Origin: Terfezia claveryi
Taxonomy: Eukaryota > Ascomycota > Pezizomycetes > Pezizales > Pezizaceae
Length of the DNA: 64,000 bases
Direction of reading: 5' to 3'
NCBI GenBank assembly: GCA_015179025.1
Contig: WHUX01000042.1
Span: 124,001 to 188,000 of the forward strand
How positions within the stretch are numbered: the stretch's first letter is position 1; the number at the start of each line of letters is the position of its first letter. Below the pieces are notes generated by a model, which was given only the letters and a program-made list of their open reading frames with translations, was not told the origin of the DNA and did no database searches. Below are positions 44,711-56,368 of this stretch, one piece after another. The translations under genes and the position numbers were made by a program.

Positions 44711-46212
44711 CTATTCTAGATCTCCTTCTCCTTCAAGTAATAGGTAATGTAGAATGTCACTCAACGTGACCATTCCCTTGAGCCGATTTTCCCCGTCCAC
44801 AACAATTAGTCTGTGAACCCTTCCCCCCGAATAGCATCAAAGATTGTATCTAGTCGGTCCTGCTCCGAGCACGTATGTATCCCAGGGAAATCCTAAAACC
44901 GCCATATCTGTGAGTATTGATAACTGAAGCCACAACATGACGGGTTAACTCACATCCGGCCTCTTCAACAGCGCCTCCCCCACCGTTAACCCAAGCTCAT
45001 GATACCTCCCCTCCTTGATTAACGTCAAAATATCAATCGCCTCATAAACATTCAGCACCACCCCTCTCTCATCTACAATTGGCACACTACTAATGTTCTT
45101 CCTAACCAGCGTATGAATAACATCAATAACTGGCGTGTCCATACTCGCTGTACTTAATCCCTCATACGTTCCTACACCGATATCACATAATGGCTTTCGT
45201 AGCATGCCCGTTTCCTTGACATTCACGGCGACGAACTTGAGAATTCGATATTGCGTGAGTACGCTGACGACCATTTCTTGCTTGGTTTCGTCGTCAACAT
45301 CTACGAGGGGGATACGGCGGGCTCGGGACTTTAGCATGCGTCGGCAGGCTTCGTAGAGAGGTTTCATTGGGTGGATGGAGACCGTTTCGGGTGAGTTGGC
45401 GCCAATGGCCTTTTCAACTTCTAAAGCAAATTTGTTAGAATATGAAGTGGGAGATAAATATTAGGGAGATGATACCGTACTTCGTAAACTATCCAACCGA
45501 AATTGATCAATCTCCTTCATAGCTTCCGGAAATTGCCAGTAATACTGTATAACATTGATATAATCCGAGCTTGTCAATAGTCCTGCGAATTTTGACCTTT
45601 GTGAATCCCATAGCGGTGCAGATACAATTGCTACTCTAAAATGTTAGCCCAAATCTTGTGATTACCTCTCTCTCAGTCTCCTCCTCCCCACGATATTCAG
45701 AACACGGCCACTTCTACTTCCCGTCCTCCCCATTTCTCGCCTTTTCATTCCCAATAAACCATTATGACCCCTTGGAATGCAAAATTCTCACCATTCTGCA
45801 CCAGAATCCCCAAGCTTTTATTCACAAGCAAGCTCGTATCTAGTATAACCAATCTGAAGCTGACTGGCAAAACATCATAACTTGTCCTAACCTTCAGGAA
45901 CTGTCGTATAGCTCTCTACTCGCGTATTCCTACGTTAGCCCGCATCCTCCTATACAAAATTCCCCCACAGCCATTTCACCAGCCTCTCCCCTTCACCAGG
46001 TAACTCTAGACCTAAATGCTCTCCCATGCTACAACCCCATAGGGCAAGACAGATGTACCAACCAAAGCCTCTTGCTGTTCCTGGTCCACAATATCCACTA
46101 CTGCCTCCCTCCCCCTCTCGTCCCCCGCGTCATCCTGCATTCTCAGATAATCACTGGGGCGAACCGGATGCGCCGGGGGCGGCGGAACTAGGTATTCGTC
46201 TGGCTGTGGCAT
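44711..46212 (-). CDS. SNF4: AMPK gamma subunit SNF4, CBS-domain protein (frameshifted as read)
   Basis: SNF4 is the nucleotide-sensing gamma subunit of the SNF1/AMPK complex that controls carbon-source response. Exons 46212-46059, 45911-45792, 45630-45481, 45420-44954 and 44892-44711 join through introns of 147, 161, 60 and 61 nt. Landmarks are [74 protein letters not shown] and [20 protein letters not shown], covering the four CBS repeats. In the last exon the frame breaks by one base in a run of six C (about 44823-44828 on +). The upstream part ends [11 protein letters not shown]; the downstream part [20 protein letters not shown] and [10 protein letters not shown] is in another frame. One missing base restores a protein of about 357 aa, the family length. 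A consensus error is the simplest explanation. Confidence 0.94.
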
Positions 46213-48896
46213 CGCATCTAGCTACTCCTTCGACTAGCCTCACGAAGCCACCGATAATCAACTTTGTGAATTGGAAAGTCGGGTCTAGTCTCGGAGGATG
46301 GTCGGTCGGGATCTGATCAAATCTTAAGAATTATGTGTACTAGTCGGGCGAGGGGGGAGACGACCGTGGGGAGGGCGGGGAGTAACGTGAGGGTTATTAG
46401 ATCTGTAACTTAGGTGACGTTGTTGAGGTTCAAGTTAATGTAGAGGTTAGGGTGCTGCGCTTCCCCGCGTTCGGATAACGATAAGGTAAGGTTTACTAAG
46501 ATGTAGTGGGGTGTTTGCGCGGTTTATTGATCACGGAGCTCCTAAACACGTGCTGGCGGTCGTGCCCAGGATGTAAACAAATAGGCGATGTTGCCACGCA
46601 GTCTAATGAAGTTGAAATATATCAATCTACTCTCTATTTCCATTTCCGGAAGTTAATGTCAATTACGAAATACCTTGGCAGAGCAAATCTAAGCATTGAG
46701 TATTATTAATCCTGCTTACGCAAATTTTTTTTAAATCTATACCGATAATCGACCTGAGATCGGGCCCCCGAAGCCTCCCCCTTTAAATGTTAGTCCCCGA
46801 CCTCTGTCAAAATCATATGCTTCAACTGGAAGCCATCTGCCTCTCAACATCATCCTTGTATGCCCCATCCTGCACATGAAAAGATCCGGCTTCGTAAGAA
46901 AAGAAACTACCGAGCTTGTAGTTTTATTAATTCTCCTACTTTCCCCCAAGAGCCATCTTGCTCCCATATATCTCCCATAACCATTCGTTTCACGTGTCAG
47001 CCATGGGTCTATGGCATGGGACTCCATGAACCACGAAGGCTTTCATGTCGACGTACTCCTTGTCGGCAGCTTTCGTAGGTTTTTGGTGTTTGGTGACCTG
47101 AGGTCCAGTCACCTGATGAGCTACTTGACGTACAGCAGTCTGTTTTTTGATCAAGGGGGGTGTAGCGTCTCCTGGCTTCTATCCTTTGTTCCTTGGCTCC
47201 CTTTCTTCTCCATCGCCGCCTTCATGTCCTCTGTCGTTCTATTTTCTTATCTCCCACCATCCTTCTTTACACTATACACCTCATGAGAAATGATTTATGA
47301 GTAACTTAGTCCAATGTTTATAAAAACAGGAATTTAGTACTTGTGTGCACCCCCTCTTCGGGGAGTTATGACAAGCCACCCAGAACTGCTTTTCCACGCT
47401 GTCTATGTGCAAACCGTACAGGCTCTTCTGAAAAAGTAAAATAAAGGAACTCTATCTCTGACTTCATCTACTGTCACTCCCACTCTAGTAGCTTCTACGG
47501 TAATAATTTTATGGTGGTGTAGTTCATCAATACTTAATGATTACCCTGAATTCCCAGTGGTTTTGATTGGTCGTATAGTGCGGCAACTGTGCCAACGGGT
47601 TTTGTATGGGGCCAAAAATCCCTACTGTAAGAATACGAGGCTTCGAGGATCGGTATGGTGAATATCAAAAGGAGCTTGCGTTCAATGGTTATAGTCCAGA
47701 GGCAATTATAGAACTATTGGCAGACTACGACACCGTGGTTTAGGGGACATACAGATATCCCAGGCAATGAGAATGTTGAGGCCAACCTCCAATTCATCCT
47801 ACGAAAAATAGCTCTGACTCAGGAAACAGTGGAGCTTGAATATGAATTAGTTTAGTTGGCACAATGTGAATAATAACACCATCTCACATAACCAACAACA
47901 GTATTTACTCACTCCAATGATCCCCATCTACGCAGAAACTTGCTGGTGCGTACAATAAAACTATACCAGCTTAAGTCAGCATGTATGGACATAAACGTTG
48001 ACATTGCTTGTTTTATTGAAGGCATGCCTAAGTGGTCTTGATACTTTCTGAAAAAAATAAACCAGCCTGTACTGTAGATGGTTGTCTTTGAGATCCATAA
48101 ATGTGGATGTATACTATCGATCGCGCCCAGGCCTAGGCTGCATGATGTCTATTTCAAAGGTTTTAATGCTACCCGATGAGGTTTTCCCGTTTACCTATCA
48201 TATCGTACCGTATAGGCTACCGAGGGTGTTGTACTAGTATAGGCTAACTTCATACAATAGTCAATAGTCAACTGCACCAAAAATGCCTCACAAACATCCC
48301 TCCAAACAGTTGCTTTGTGAAAACGCTCGCCGGGGAGGCAACAATAAGAATTCCAGGAAATTTGCAGTGCTTAGGAGCCCAGGTGCTGGATAGCTACTTA
48401 TGAGAAATAATAGCACACTACTGACTTATATATTTTCAAAATTCCTCTAGACAATAGCTTCGTTGCAACGTATGGAATAATTTCTTTCAGTTTAGTTTCT
48501 GAATGGAGAATTGAGTATGATATGTTATCTACCGATCGTAATTCGTGGAAATCCCTATTGTAATGACTCTATCCAAACAATTTCCTATGCCTCAATGATG
48601 CCAGCATCTTTACAGACCATCAGTGATGAGAGAAGCAAAGGTGATAATCTGTTGGCATATAACCACCAGTATTTTAAGGTAAATAGATCCATGTACGAGT
48701 CAGTCTAAAGATACTTTAACTGAAGAAGAACTGAAGATACTTTAACTGAAGAACTGAAGAAGACAATGGAAGGGCAGAATGAAGTATGACAAACTCTGTT
48801 AAGGTCCCATAAATCTCAGACCCTCACCCGCAATATATATCGCTCCAGCTCTAGTCTCTAAGGCTCAGTACCCCACTCATTACAGGCTCATACCAG
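46213..48896. other. Intergenic region with a possible LINE fossil
   Basis: No intact gene is supported. Segment 47717-47856 resembles the end of a LINE RNase H domain. TA-rich and pyrimidine-rich stretches fill the rest. Confidence 0.45.
47717..47856 (+). pseudogene. Possible LINE RNase H remnant
   Basis: One frame reads PWFRGHTDIPGNENVEANLQ, close to the RNase H signature W-x-x-GH-x-x-(I/V)-x-GNExAD found at the end of Tad/I-clade LINE ORF2. It then runs FILRKIALTQETVELEYEL to a stop. The catalytic Asp of the motif is replaced. No reverse transcriptase domain is visible nearby, so this is at best a short fossil. Confidence 0.4.
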
Positions 48897-51800
48897 CTAC
48901 CAAAACTCTCTCAAATACCTGAAAGTTAGCCTATTTTCAAAATCTACTACAGTGACTTTCGGTATCTTCTGCCAGTAAAACTCATGTGTAGTCAGTCTTC
49001 GCTTGCTAGGTGGGTAGTCCTCTTCAATGCTATTTGTCTTGCGACTCATGTATAGGAAAACATCTTTATCGATGACTCGCGGTGGTTTGACATCATTTGG
49101 ATAAGCTTCTCGGATTTCTTCCTCCTCACGAGCTAAGCGTTGGGCATTTCGTGACATTATTGCCCACGCGGCGTTGTCGATTACATCGTTAATGTCGTCG
49201 TAATACATATTTGTGATAGTCATGATTGCACGCCGCTCGTCGTCGGATAGCACTTCCCACTAGAGTTCAAATTAGTAAGAACTAAGTAGTAGGAAGATAA
49301 AGGAAGTATCCATACTTCAAGAAGTCTATTCTCACAAGCATCAATCCGTGCGGTCAACGCAGTTGATGACTGATTCCTATGGTCCCAGAAACCAGGATCC
49401 GCTCTCACTGGCATCCAATGGATAGGTGGAGGACCTAACCACCTTGATGGATACGTCTCATCCAACACCCTAACTACATGTGTCTTTTGTGTATCAGTGA
49501 GTGGCAGGTTTTCTATGTCCGCGAGGACTGCAAAATCCGCAGAAAAGATGTCAATAGGGTTACGGTGAACTAGGCCGCAATTGATTGGACAATCAAAGGC
49601 TCGAAGAGGGCAATCAGCAGGACATTGCTCAGCCCCGTACATCCATCGTTGGTATTTTTCGATGAGATTCCATTCCTTGGCTTTTATAGCCTTTCCTTCG
49701 AATTCTAGACAACTGACCCGTATGTGCTCACATTTACCATTTAAGCAACGCATCGTCTGCCTACTTTCGAGCGGCGCAGTCTCCCATAACATTGTGACTT
49801 TGTCTCCCAGTTCAAGCAAATGACCAAAGTTTCTCCATGCAATTGCATCTGCAGGATCCTTGTTTTGTTTTCTCTCACGTATCTCTTCACAGACATCCAT
49901 CATTACAGTCAGTGTTTTCTCAACACTAGGAGGCCAAGGAAACCTATTAGGCTCTATTCGCATGAAGTAATTGAGGCGCCATCGATGGTCCTCAATGATT
50001 TTGGTTGGGCGATGGTGATGATGAAGGTGACCAGTGCCTGGATGGAAAGCCCGAATTGCTTGACCTTCCCGGCCCTTCGTCCATGCACCTGACATGTTCT
50101 GCAGCAAGCTAGCCAAGTAAGCTTTCCTCTTGTTTTTGAATTGCGCCCGGGACGGACTATCATCTTCAGCGGCTCTAGAAAGAGGTGGGCCTATTGTGAG
50201 GTAGGCATCTGCATGTACGCGCATCTTTGGATGAAAAGGTATCCTATTCTGAACTGGCCGGAGTCTTGTAGGTGGCGGGATTATTCCCTGGTGTTTCCAT
50301 CCGTCTATGACAGCTCGCTTTTCCCTTTTAGCTGCTGCGGATGGAGAAACCACTACTTTTTCAGGTTCAGTTTGCCTGGTCCGTTTCCAACAATACCGTG
50401 TGGGCGTCTTGCATATTTGCTTCCGCGTATCGGTTCCACCTTTGTCACCCCCAAGTCCATGGGTAGACCTTGTATTGATATCCTCATCGTTGTCTCTAGT
50501 GGCGCTCTTACCTTTCTCCCCAGTGACGTCCTTGTCTTTGTCTCCAGTGGAGCCCTTATCTTTCTCTCCGGTGACATCCTTGTCTTTGCCTCCAGTGGAG
50601 CGCTTGTTGTTGTCTTCAGTGGAGCCCTTACCCTTTTCTGCTGAGTCTTTGCATGTTCCAATACGGTTGAAGAGCGATATTATATCTTTACCCGCTTTTA
50701 ACCGGGGTATATCGTGCCTAACTAGAGGCCATCGATAATTCATAGCCAGATTTTCTGCATTTGAATTTGCCACTTCGTCATTGCCAAAATTGATTTGGGA
50801 ATTCCCGAGTTCCTCAAATACCGCGTTTGGAATTGTTCTTTGAAAAGCTTCCGAGAGAACCCCCGGTGTGGGTATCCAATCCCAAATTTCTGGGGGTCGA
50901 TAAACAGTTGGAGGGTGTACATCCGCAAGATTGACACCCGGCCAGGCATTTTTGCCCACCAAGTGTGGCCATTTACCAGCCCAGATGTAGTGTGCCTCTG
51001 GTTTTACACGAACGGGTTTATTTCCCCAGCGTAAGGCTTCTGGTCTTCCCTTAAGAGTTATGATTGCATAATCTCCCAACCTCATGGCACCTTCCATTGT
51101 ATCCTCAATTCTGTGTAGATTGATACTAACTTCAACTCGTTCAGAGTCATGAGCGGTTCTTCGCCACGCCATTTTAGCCCATGTTGTGCCATCTCTATTA
51201 GGGCAAATTGCAAGCTTCGGTGTGGCTTGACACATTTGACCAACGATGAAGTCTCTTTGCAATTTCAACTGGGCTTCCGATAGGCCTGGACTCGCTTCCT
51301 TGAGCGCATTAACTGTGAATAGAGTCAGTATGGACCACTATTATCATATTCCACTCTTATATGGAGCATTATGAGGCGTCATAGACTGGCGGATCAACTT
51401 TCCTGACCCTTGAACCCAGCTGGGATTCCAGGTGGCTGTCATTCCCCAGGTCCACATACAAATAATGAGTTTCTTTTAAAAAGAATAATTATGAGATAAC
51501 CCACATTCGGCTTTGCACATTTGGACTACCTCTTTCTCTGTTCGCTGTGCATTGGCAGCTGTTCCTATAGGTGGTCTTTTCCAACTCAAGCGAGCTTTGA
51601 CCGGGTAGGCACTAGGGGGATGTAATCATAAGAACCGCTTGTCAGTCTGGAAATGCCAAACCAATCTCAATCACGCGAGCCGCGTATTCCTCCGCCAAGC
51701 CATAAAATAAACTCACCTGAGTAATACGGTCTGACCCCAGCCTACCGCTCGGTACATAGCCCTCTCAGAGGGATTATCCGATGTCGAAAGCCGTATAATG

Positions 51801-53189
51801 ACGCCTGCTACATCATCGCTCTTCCAGTCTTGTACCAGCCGTGCGAACTCGGAATCTGGGTTGAACTTCTCTTTTCGCAACAAATCTGGCCAATATGGGA
51901 TTCTGGTTGGAAAGGGCCAATGAAAATCAGTAGTGACCCAGCAATAGATAGAAGAATTCTCCGAGAGACCACTCACCCTCCATGCTCTGACCTTTTGATA
52001 CCAGTCTCACTCGAGATAAAACCTATGTCCGCTCGTGCCTGGGGCGTCATCGTAAACTTGAACCGGTTAACAAAGTTGTGGCTCGGATGGTAACCAGGAG
52101 TAGCCAAAATCACGGCATTGTCGGCAAATGTGGTGCGCAAGGCCTTCTGTCTTTGATACTTTGGATTGAGACTTAGTTAGCCAAACTCTCATTGCGTTCA
52201 GCTTAGCCGAGGCATATACAAACCTCGTGATATGCTTTAAACAGCTTGGTTCGCCATACTCGGATCTTCTGTGGAGTCAATTGGCCCAACTCCGCGGCGA
52301 ACGGGCTGTTATTTGTACCAACCTGCTCAAAGTTATGACCAATAGTTGCCGCATGCACAAGTCTGTGAGCATTGTGGATCGCATAAAAGGCACAACTATT
52401 GCCGTCCTGCTGTTGTTCACAGACATAGTCCTTGAAAAAAGTAAGCAGCTGGGCCCCGGGCGGATGTTGGACCCTATCCCATAATTCGCGGAATTTGGTA
52501 GCGAAATCTCGGCTAACTGCCTTTTCTGCCTCTTTACCGACATTGCTGTCCGCCACGTACAGATGCTTTTCTCCCGACTTTGCAACATTGTTATAACCCA
52601 CGGCAAAATAATGTTGACCCCAGTGACAAATGGATACGAAACAAGGCGCGATTTCCAGATATTGCACTGAGAATTGAGCTATCTCTTCAGGCAAAAATTC
52701 GGCGACATTTCGATCCGGGCTGACAAAGTGAGACGTAACAGCGTTATCCGGCCCTTCCAGCCTACAGAGTTGTGCGTATGGGGCGCTTTCGTCCTGCCAA
52801 CCCATATTTGGTGACTCTGAGCTGGTATTTATGCGGTAAAGTTGTTGCAGCTGACTGACACTGTAGTTGATCACTTCATCAAATGCCATCACGTCGGGGT
52901 GTATGCCTGCTATATCGCAAAATGCGTGTTCATCGAAGTTGAAGAGGTCGGCATCTATACATCCCGGGTCTTCAGCAACAGCCTGGTCATGTTGGACAGT
53001 AGGTGGGTACAGCTGGATGACGTCGTCTTCTGCAGTATATTCTGCTTCAGGATCGTACAGCTTCACCAGAAAATCTGCCACCGGTGAAGGGTAGCTCCAT
53101 AGTGTATGGCGCGGTGGAGTGATTCCAACATTGTTCTTCCTGACAGGCTCGCATCCGAAACGTGGCTCGAGCTGTCCCACCCCAGCCAT
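48897..53189 (-). CDS. Large protein with N-terminal C48/Ulp1-type cysteine protease domain
   Basis: Six exons (53189-52224, 52158-51977, 51902-51717, 51611-51505, 51312-49316, 49259-48897) join in phase to 1,266 aa with no internal stop. Residues ~150-275 form a Ulp1/SENP-like peptidase: His in ICHWGQHYFAV (H189), Asp in LYVADSNVG (D214), and CEQQQDGNSCAFYA with Q260 and nucleophile C266. Exons 2-4 encode a conserved-looking domain (PGYHPSHNFVNR, PYWPDLLRKEKFNPDSEFAR). Exon 5 has a low-complexity run of KDKDVTGEKDKGSTGDK type repeats at about residues 670-720, a histidine run, and a Cys-rich segment (LNGKCEHIRVSC, CPADCPLRAFDCPINCG) that may bind zinc. Ulp1 domains occur in SUMO/NEDD8 proteases and in several eukaryotic transposons such as KDZ elements; I see no transposase motif. 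The full architecture is unfamiliar to me. Exon 5 is unusually long for this region. Confidence 0.85.
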
Positions 53190-53932
53190 CTAAAAGGCAA
53201 TTCCTGAATATCTTTATTCTTCTTATTACAGAAGGGTATGCTGTTGAATAAGTTGCAAGTTGGAATCCCTCAATATAATGCAAAAGGGCCAAAAAGAGAC
53301 CAAAAATGGACAATTCTCCAGACAGCTATTGTTTTTGGTAGCACAATGACCACTTGATTTGCTAAAGGTTCGATGGGACAGTTGTGTCTGGATGAGGCTT
53401 CTCGAGGGCGACGGCATCAGACTGAGAACTCAACATAAAAAATAGCTGATTGGACAGGAAGACAGATGACCCCAACCTGCCATCGGATTTGAGGACTGGT
53501 ACAAACAGACAAAGAATCAACCCCACGGTATTGTAGCTATAGTAAAGCGTAAGCGATTATTGTGCATTTGGGACAAAGACTTTTTGATGTCCATTCCTTT
53601 GTTCCAGAGGATTTCCATGACTTTGTTTACCTTGCCGTCAATTGCATGTCAGCTTTTTCGCAGGTGTTTGAAAATTACCCTTCATCCCAGGTTGTCTGAC
53701 ACACGCTATAAGGGCAATCGTTTTGTGTCTGTAGCTGGGGAATGCTCATATGTGAAGGAAATCCGCCTAGTTGGTATGTCCCCTCTACCGAGGGTCTAGT
53801 GCAAGCCAGACTAGGTATGTCCACAAAATTGATTGCCCACTACCTCGAGCCAATAACGAAAATACTCGGACTCAAGAAGGTAGTGACACAGAAATTCAAC
53901 AATTCAATTCAGGCTGGTGGCTGGAGCTGTAG
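53190..53932. other. Upstream region of the Ulp1-domain gene
   Basis: It likely holds the promoter and 5' UTR of the minus-strand protease gene and the 3' flank of the small basic-protein gene. A long-form micro-insertion lies at 53773-53822. Confidence 0.5.
53773..53822 (-). repeat. Long-form micro-insertion with 9-bp duplication
   Basis: The 32-nt insert (53782-53813) begins CCTCTACCGAGGGTCTAG and ends CAAGCCAGACTA. It is flanked by perfect GGTATGTCC repeats at 53773-53781 and 53814-53822. Reversed, it runs TAGTCTGGCTTGCAC, then GACCCTC, then GGTAGAGG, which defines the long form. Confidence 0.88.
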
Positions 53933-54266
53933 CTAGTGCCTCAGCTTGAGTTTGGGGCTTTTGTCTTGCTTTTCTGCGTACGACATTGTGTTTTGCCGAC
54001 TCCTAGCTTCCAAAGCCGCAGGGCGCAGCGACCGGCGTTTTGTGGTGCTGGTTGCCGTGGCTTCTACATTGATTTCTTGAGAAGCCGAGATCTCTGGTAG
54101 CAGTGCGATTTCCTACAGTGAGTTTATTTGGTATTTCATTTTCGCCGTTTTATGCGAGTTGCAATAGCATGATATATAGAGAACTGGGACGTGGAGTTAA
54201 ATAGTAAATAGAAAAATTACATACCTCCACCTTCCGCTTTCCCTGTAGTTTTCTTTTTGGAGGCAT
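53933..54266 (-). CDS. Small basic protein, 73 aa, two exons
   Basis: Exons 54266-54225 and 54112-53933 join across a 112-nt intron (GTATGT/TGTAG) in phase 0. The protein starts MPPKRKLQGKRKVE, a strong nuclear-localisation-type cluster, and continues EIALLPEISASQE and TKRRSLRPAALEARSRQ to KLKLRH. I recognise no domain. It lies just upstream of the Ulp1-domain gene on the same strand, so the two might be functionally paired or be parts of one mobile unit. Alternatively it is a 5' exon of a longer transcript. The good splice sites and consistent basic composition support it. Confidence 0.5.
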
Positions 54267-54340
54267 CAAATGTACACCTAGGTAGTCAATGATCACGAGA
54301 TTTGGTTGTCGCCAGAGGGGAAAAAAGAAAATTGCACTAC

Positions 54341-54372
54341 CCCTCTAGTCTCGATCCTAGGGAGCCCTCTAG
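54341..54372 (+). repeat. Micro-insertion variant with 8-bp duplication
   Basis: The insert TCTCGATCCTAGGGAG (54349-54364) is flanked by CCCTCTAG at 54341-54348 and 54365-54372. Together with the duplication it reads TAGTCTCGATC, the variant seen at 19841, 23199 and 63453. Confidence 0.7.
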
Positions 54373-54614
54373 CATATGAGATGTGGTCTATTTAAGGTTT
54401 TGTTATGTACATTCAGCCAAAGAATGACCCGCAGGACTTGGCAATCGAACCTGGTTGCTGCCAAGCCTGAACTACCGGTGCCTATTGCATACGTAATAGA
54501 GAAGTCAGTTATAATTGTTTTTCTCGCAGCTCTCATATTATCATACAAGCGATCTCCTTGAAGCTTATACATGCACACCGATATTCACATTTGCAGCGGT
54601 CGACGTATTCAAGC

Positions 54615-56151
54615 ATGCCAGCCGATGACTCCCCTGCAGTACTAGTTGCAAAATACCTTCGCTCAAGTGGCTATAAAAAGGTTCAACACCTCTTTTCTCT
54701 GTTCCAGCATGTTCACCGAAAGCTAACAGTATCTTCTCCGTAAAGACCCTTTCAGCATTCCTCGAAGAATCGGGAATTCTCGATTCCCAAATAAGCTCTT
54801 CTAGCGATCTTACTATAGAAAAAGTGCTGGAGGAAAAACGACTGTATGACTTGTCAGTGAAGCTGGAGCGAGTTCTCACGGTTGGTGATACTGAAGGAGG
54901 GTTGCCAGGCGGGGAATTTGCCCTGTCATGTCCGTCCCCTGTCAATGTACACTTAGCGGGTGCTAAGAAATCTCCGATGCAACAGACCCAACCCAGCCTA
55001 TTGTCATTGGCAAGCGTGGGAATTATGTTTTCGTTACCTTGGCAAGCTTCGGTGTGGCTCCTGCTGATGTGGGTGGTGATGGACTATTCAGCAGTCAGAA
55101 ACCTCTGATCATAGGATGTACGGTGTCCGGGGAACTCGGATTATATGAAGTCCCCACCACTGGTGGCGGTGGTGTTAGGTCAACAGCCCCGGTCAAGACC
55201 TATACCAACTTGCATATGGGACCTATCCTAGCCGTCTGTGTACTCAGAGGAAGATATCTCCTCACTGGCTCCATGCACGGAACTGTGGCACTGCACCGTG
55301 CATACGATGGGAAAGAGATATGGCGTGTGAAAGACCACAATAAATTCGTCGTCAAGATGGAAATATCCAAGGAGGTAGATGAAGGGGATGCACGTGGGTG
55401 GTGGTTCGCAACAGCAGGGTATGATAAGCAGGTGCATGTGTACCGGATACACATCCTTAGAGAGTCTGAACAACATGACGAGTGTAAAATTGAACATGTT
55501 GGCTCCATAGAATATGACACAACCCCGGAGGCTCTATGTTTTATCCCTCCACCTCTTCTACCTACACATCATACTGGAACTCCACCAACGCAGCCACCAG
55601 TTTTAATTGTTTCCCGCCGGGACAGCACAAAGGTCTATTACTATAGCCTACTACCTAACCCTGCCCTTATCAAATACTACGAGCTCGTCCCAGAAACCAC
55701 CTCACACATCATATTCTCGCCTATGTCCCTTGCCCTTTCCCCCGGGCCACAGCCTTTTCTTGCCATTGTTACAGACTCCGTCCCTGTGATGAAATACCTG
55801 CTTCTCGAGCCCCACACAGGTCGAGTTCTTGTTGAGAGTTTCACTGGTGCACCACAGACGGCGTATAGTACTGGTATCGTTGTCTGGCGACCTAGTGGGA
55901 GAGGTGGGGTCTGGGTAAATGCGGATGACGGGTTCATTAGAGGGGTTGAAGCAGGAAGTGGGAAGGTAGTTGTAGAATTAGGTGGGGCACATGCACGCCG
56001 AAGAAAGGTTAGGACTCTGTGGGCAGGAGAAGTCGAAGGGAGGGAGGTGCTGGTTTCTGGCGGGTTCGATGGGCAGTTGGTCCTGTGGGAAGTTGTGCAG
56101 GAAAGTCAACCGCGAGTAGTGGAGGGTGTTGATTTTGGCAGTGCATTATGA
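54615..56151 (+). CDS. LisH-domain, WD40/beta-propeller-like protein (frame break as read)
   Basis: Exon 1 (54615-54680) joins exon 2 from 54746 (65-nt intron, phase 0) to give a LisH motif: SPAVLVAKYLRSSGYKK, then TLSAFLEESGILDSQ. The frame then reads RLYDLSVKLERVL to about 54980. From about 54975 a second frame continues TQPIVIGKRGNYVFVTLASF and the rest of a propeller with blades such as GPILAVCVLRGRYLLTGSMHG, GWWFATAGYDKQVHVYRI and EVLVSGGFDGQLVLWEV, ending at 56151. The switch (54940-54980) has no workable intron. One missing base near the AAGAAATC stretch at about 54965 would restore the frame. LisH plus propeller proteins often serve as scaffolds or ubiquitin-ligase adaptors; I cannot name the orthologue. 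Confidence 0.8.
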
Positions 56152-56368
56152 CCGGTGAGTGTGGGTGGGATGAACAAATGATTTAACTCGAAGAGATTAA
56201 TTCCAGAAGTTATTGTGGATGACACAATTTATGTGATGAGTAAGTTGAATAGATAATATATGAAGTTTACAGTATAAGTGTACACATCCAGAACTCCGGA
56301 GACCCCATTACTACTGAAGGGGTATATGCATTTTGTACAATTTTGCCCATCTAATTCCCCTACACCCC

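Noticed and set aside
51640..51660. GTCAGTCTGGAAATGCC inside an intron of the Ulp1-domain gene as a micro-insertion
   Set aside because: Only CAGTCTGG matches; no TTG follows and no duplication flanks it.
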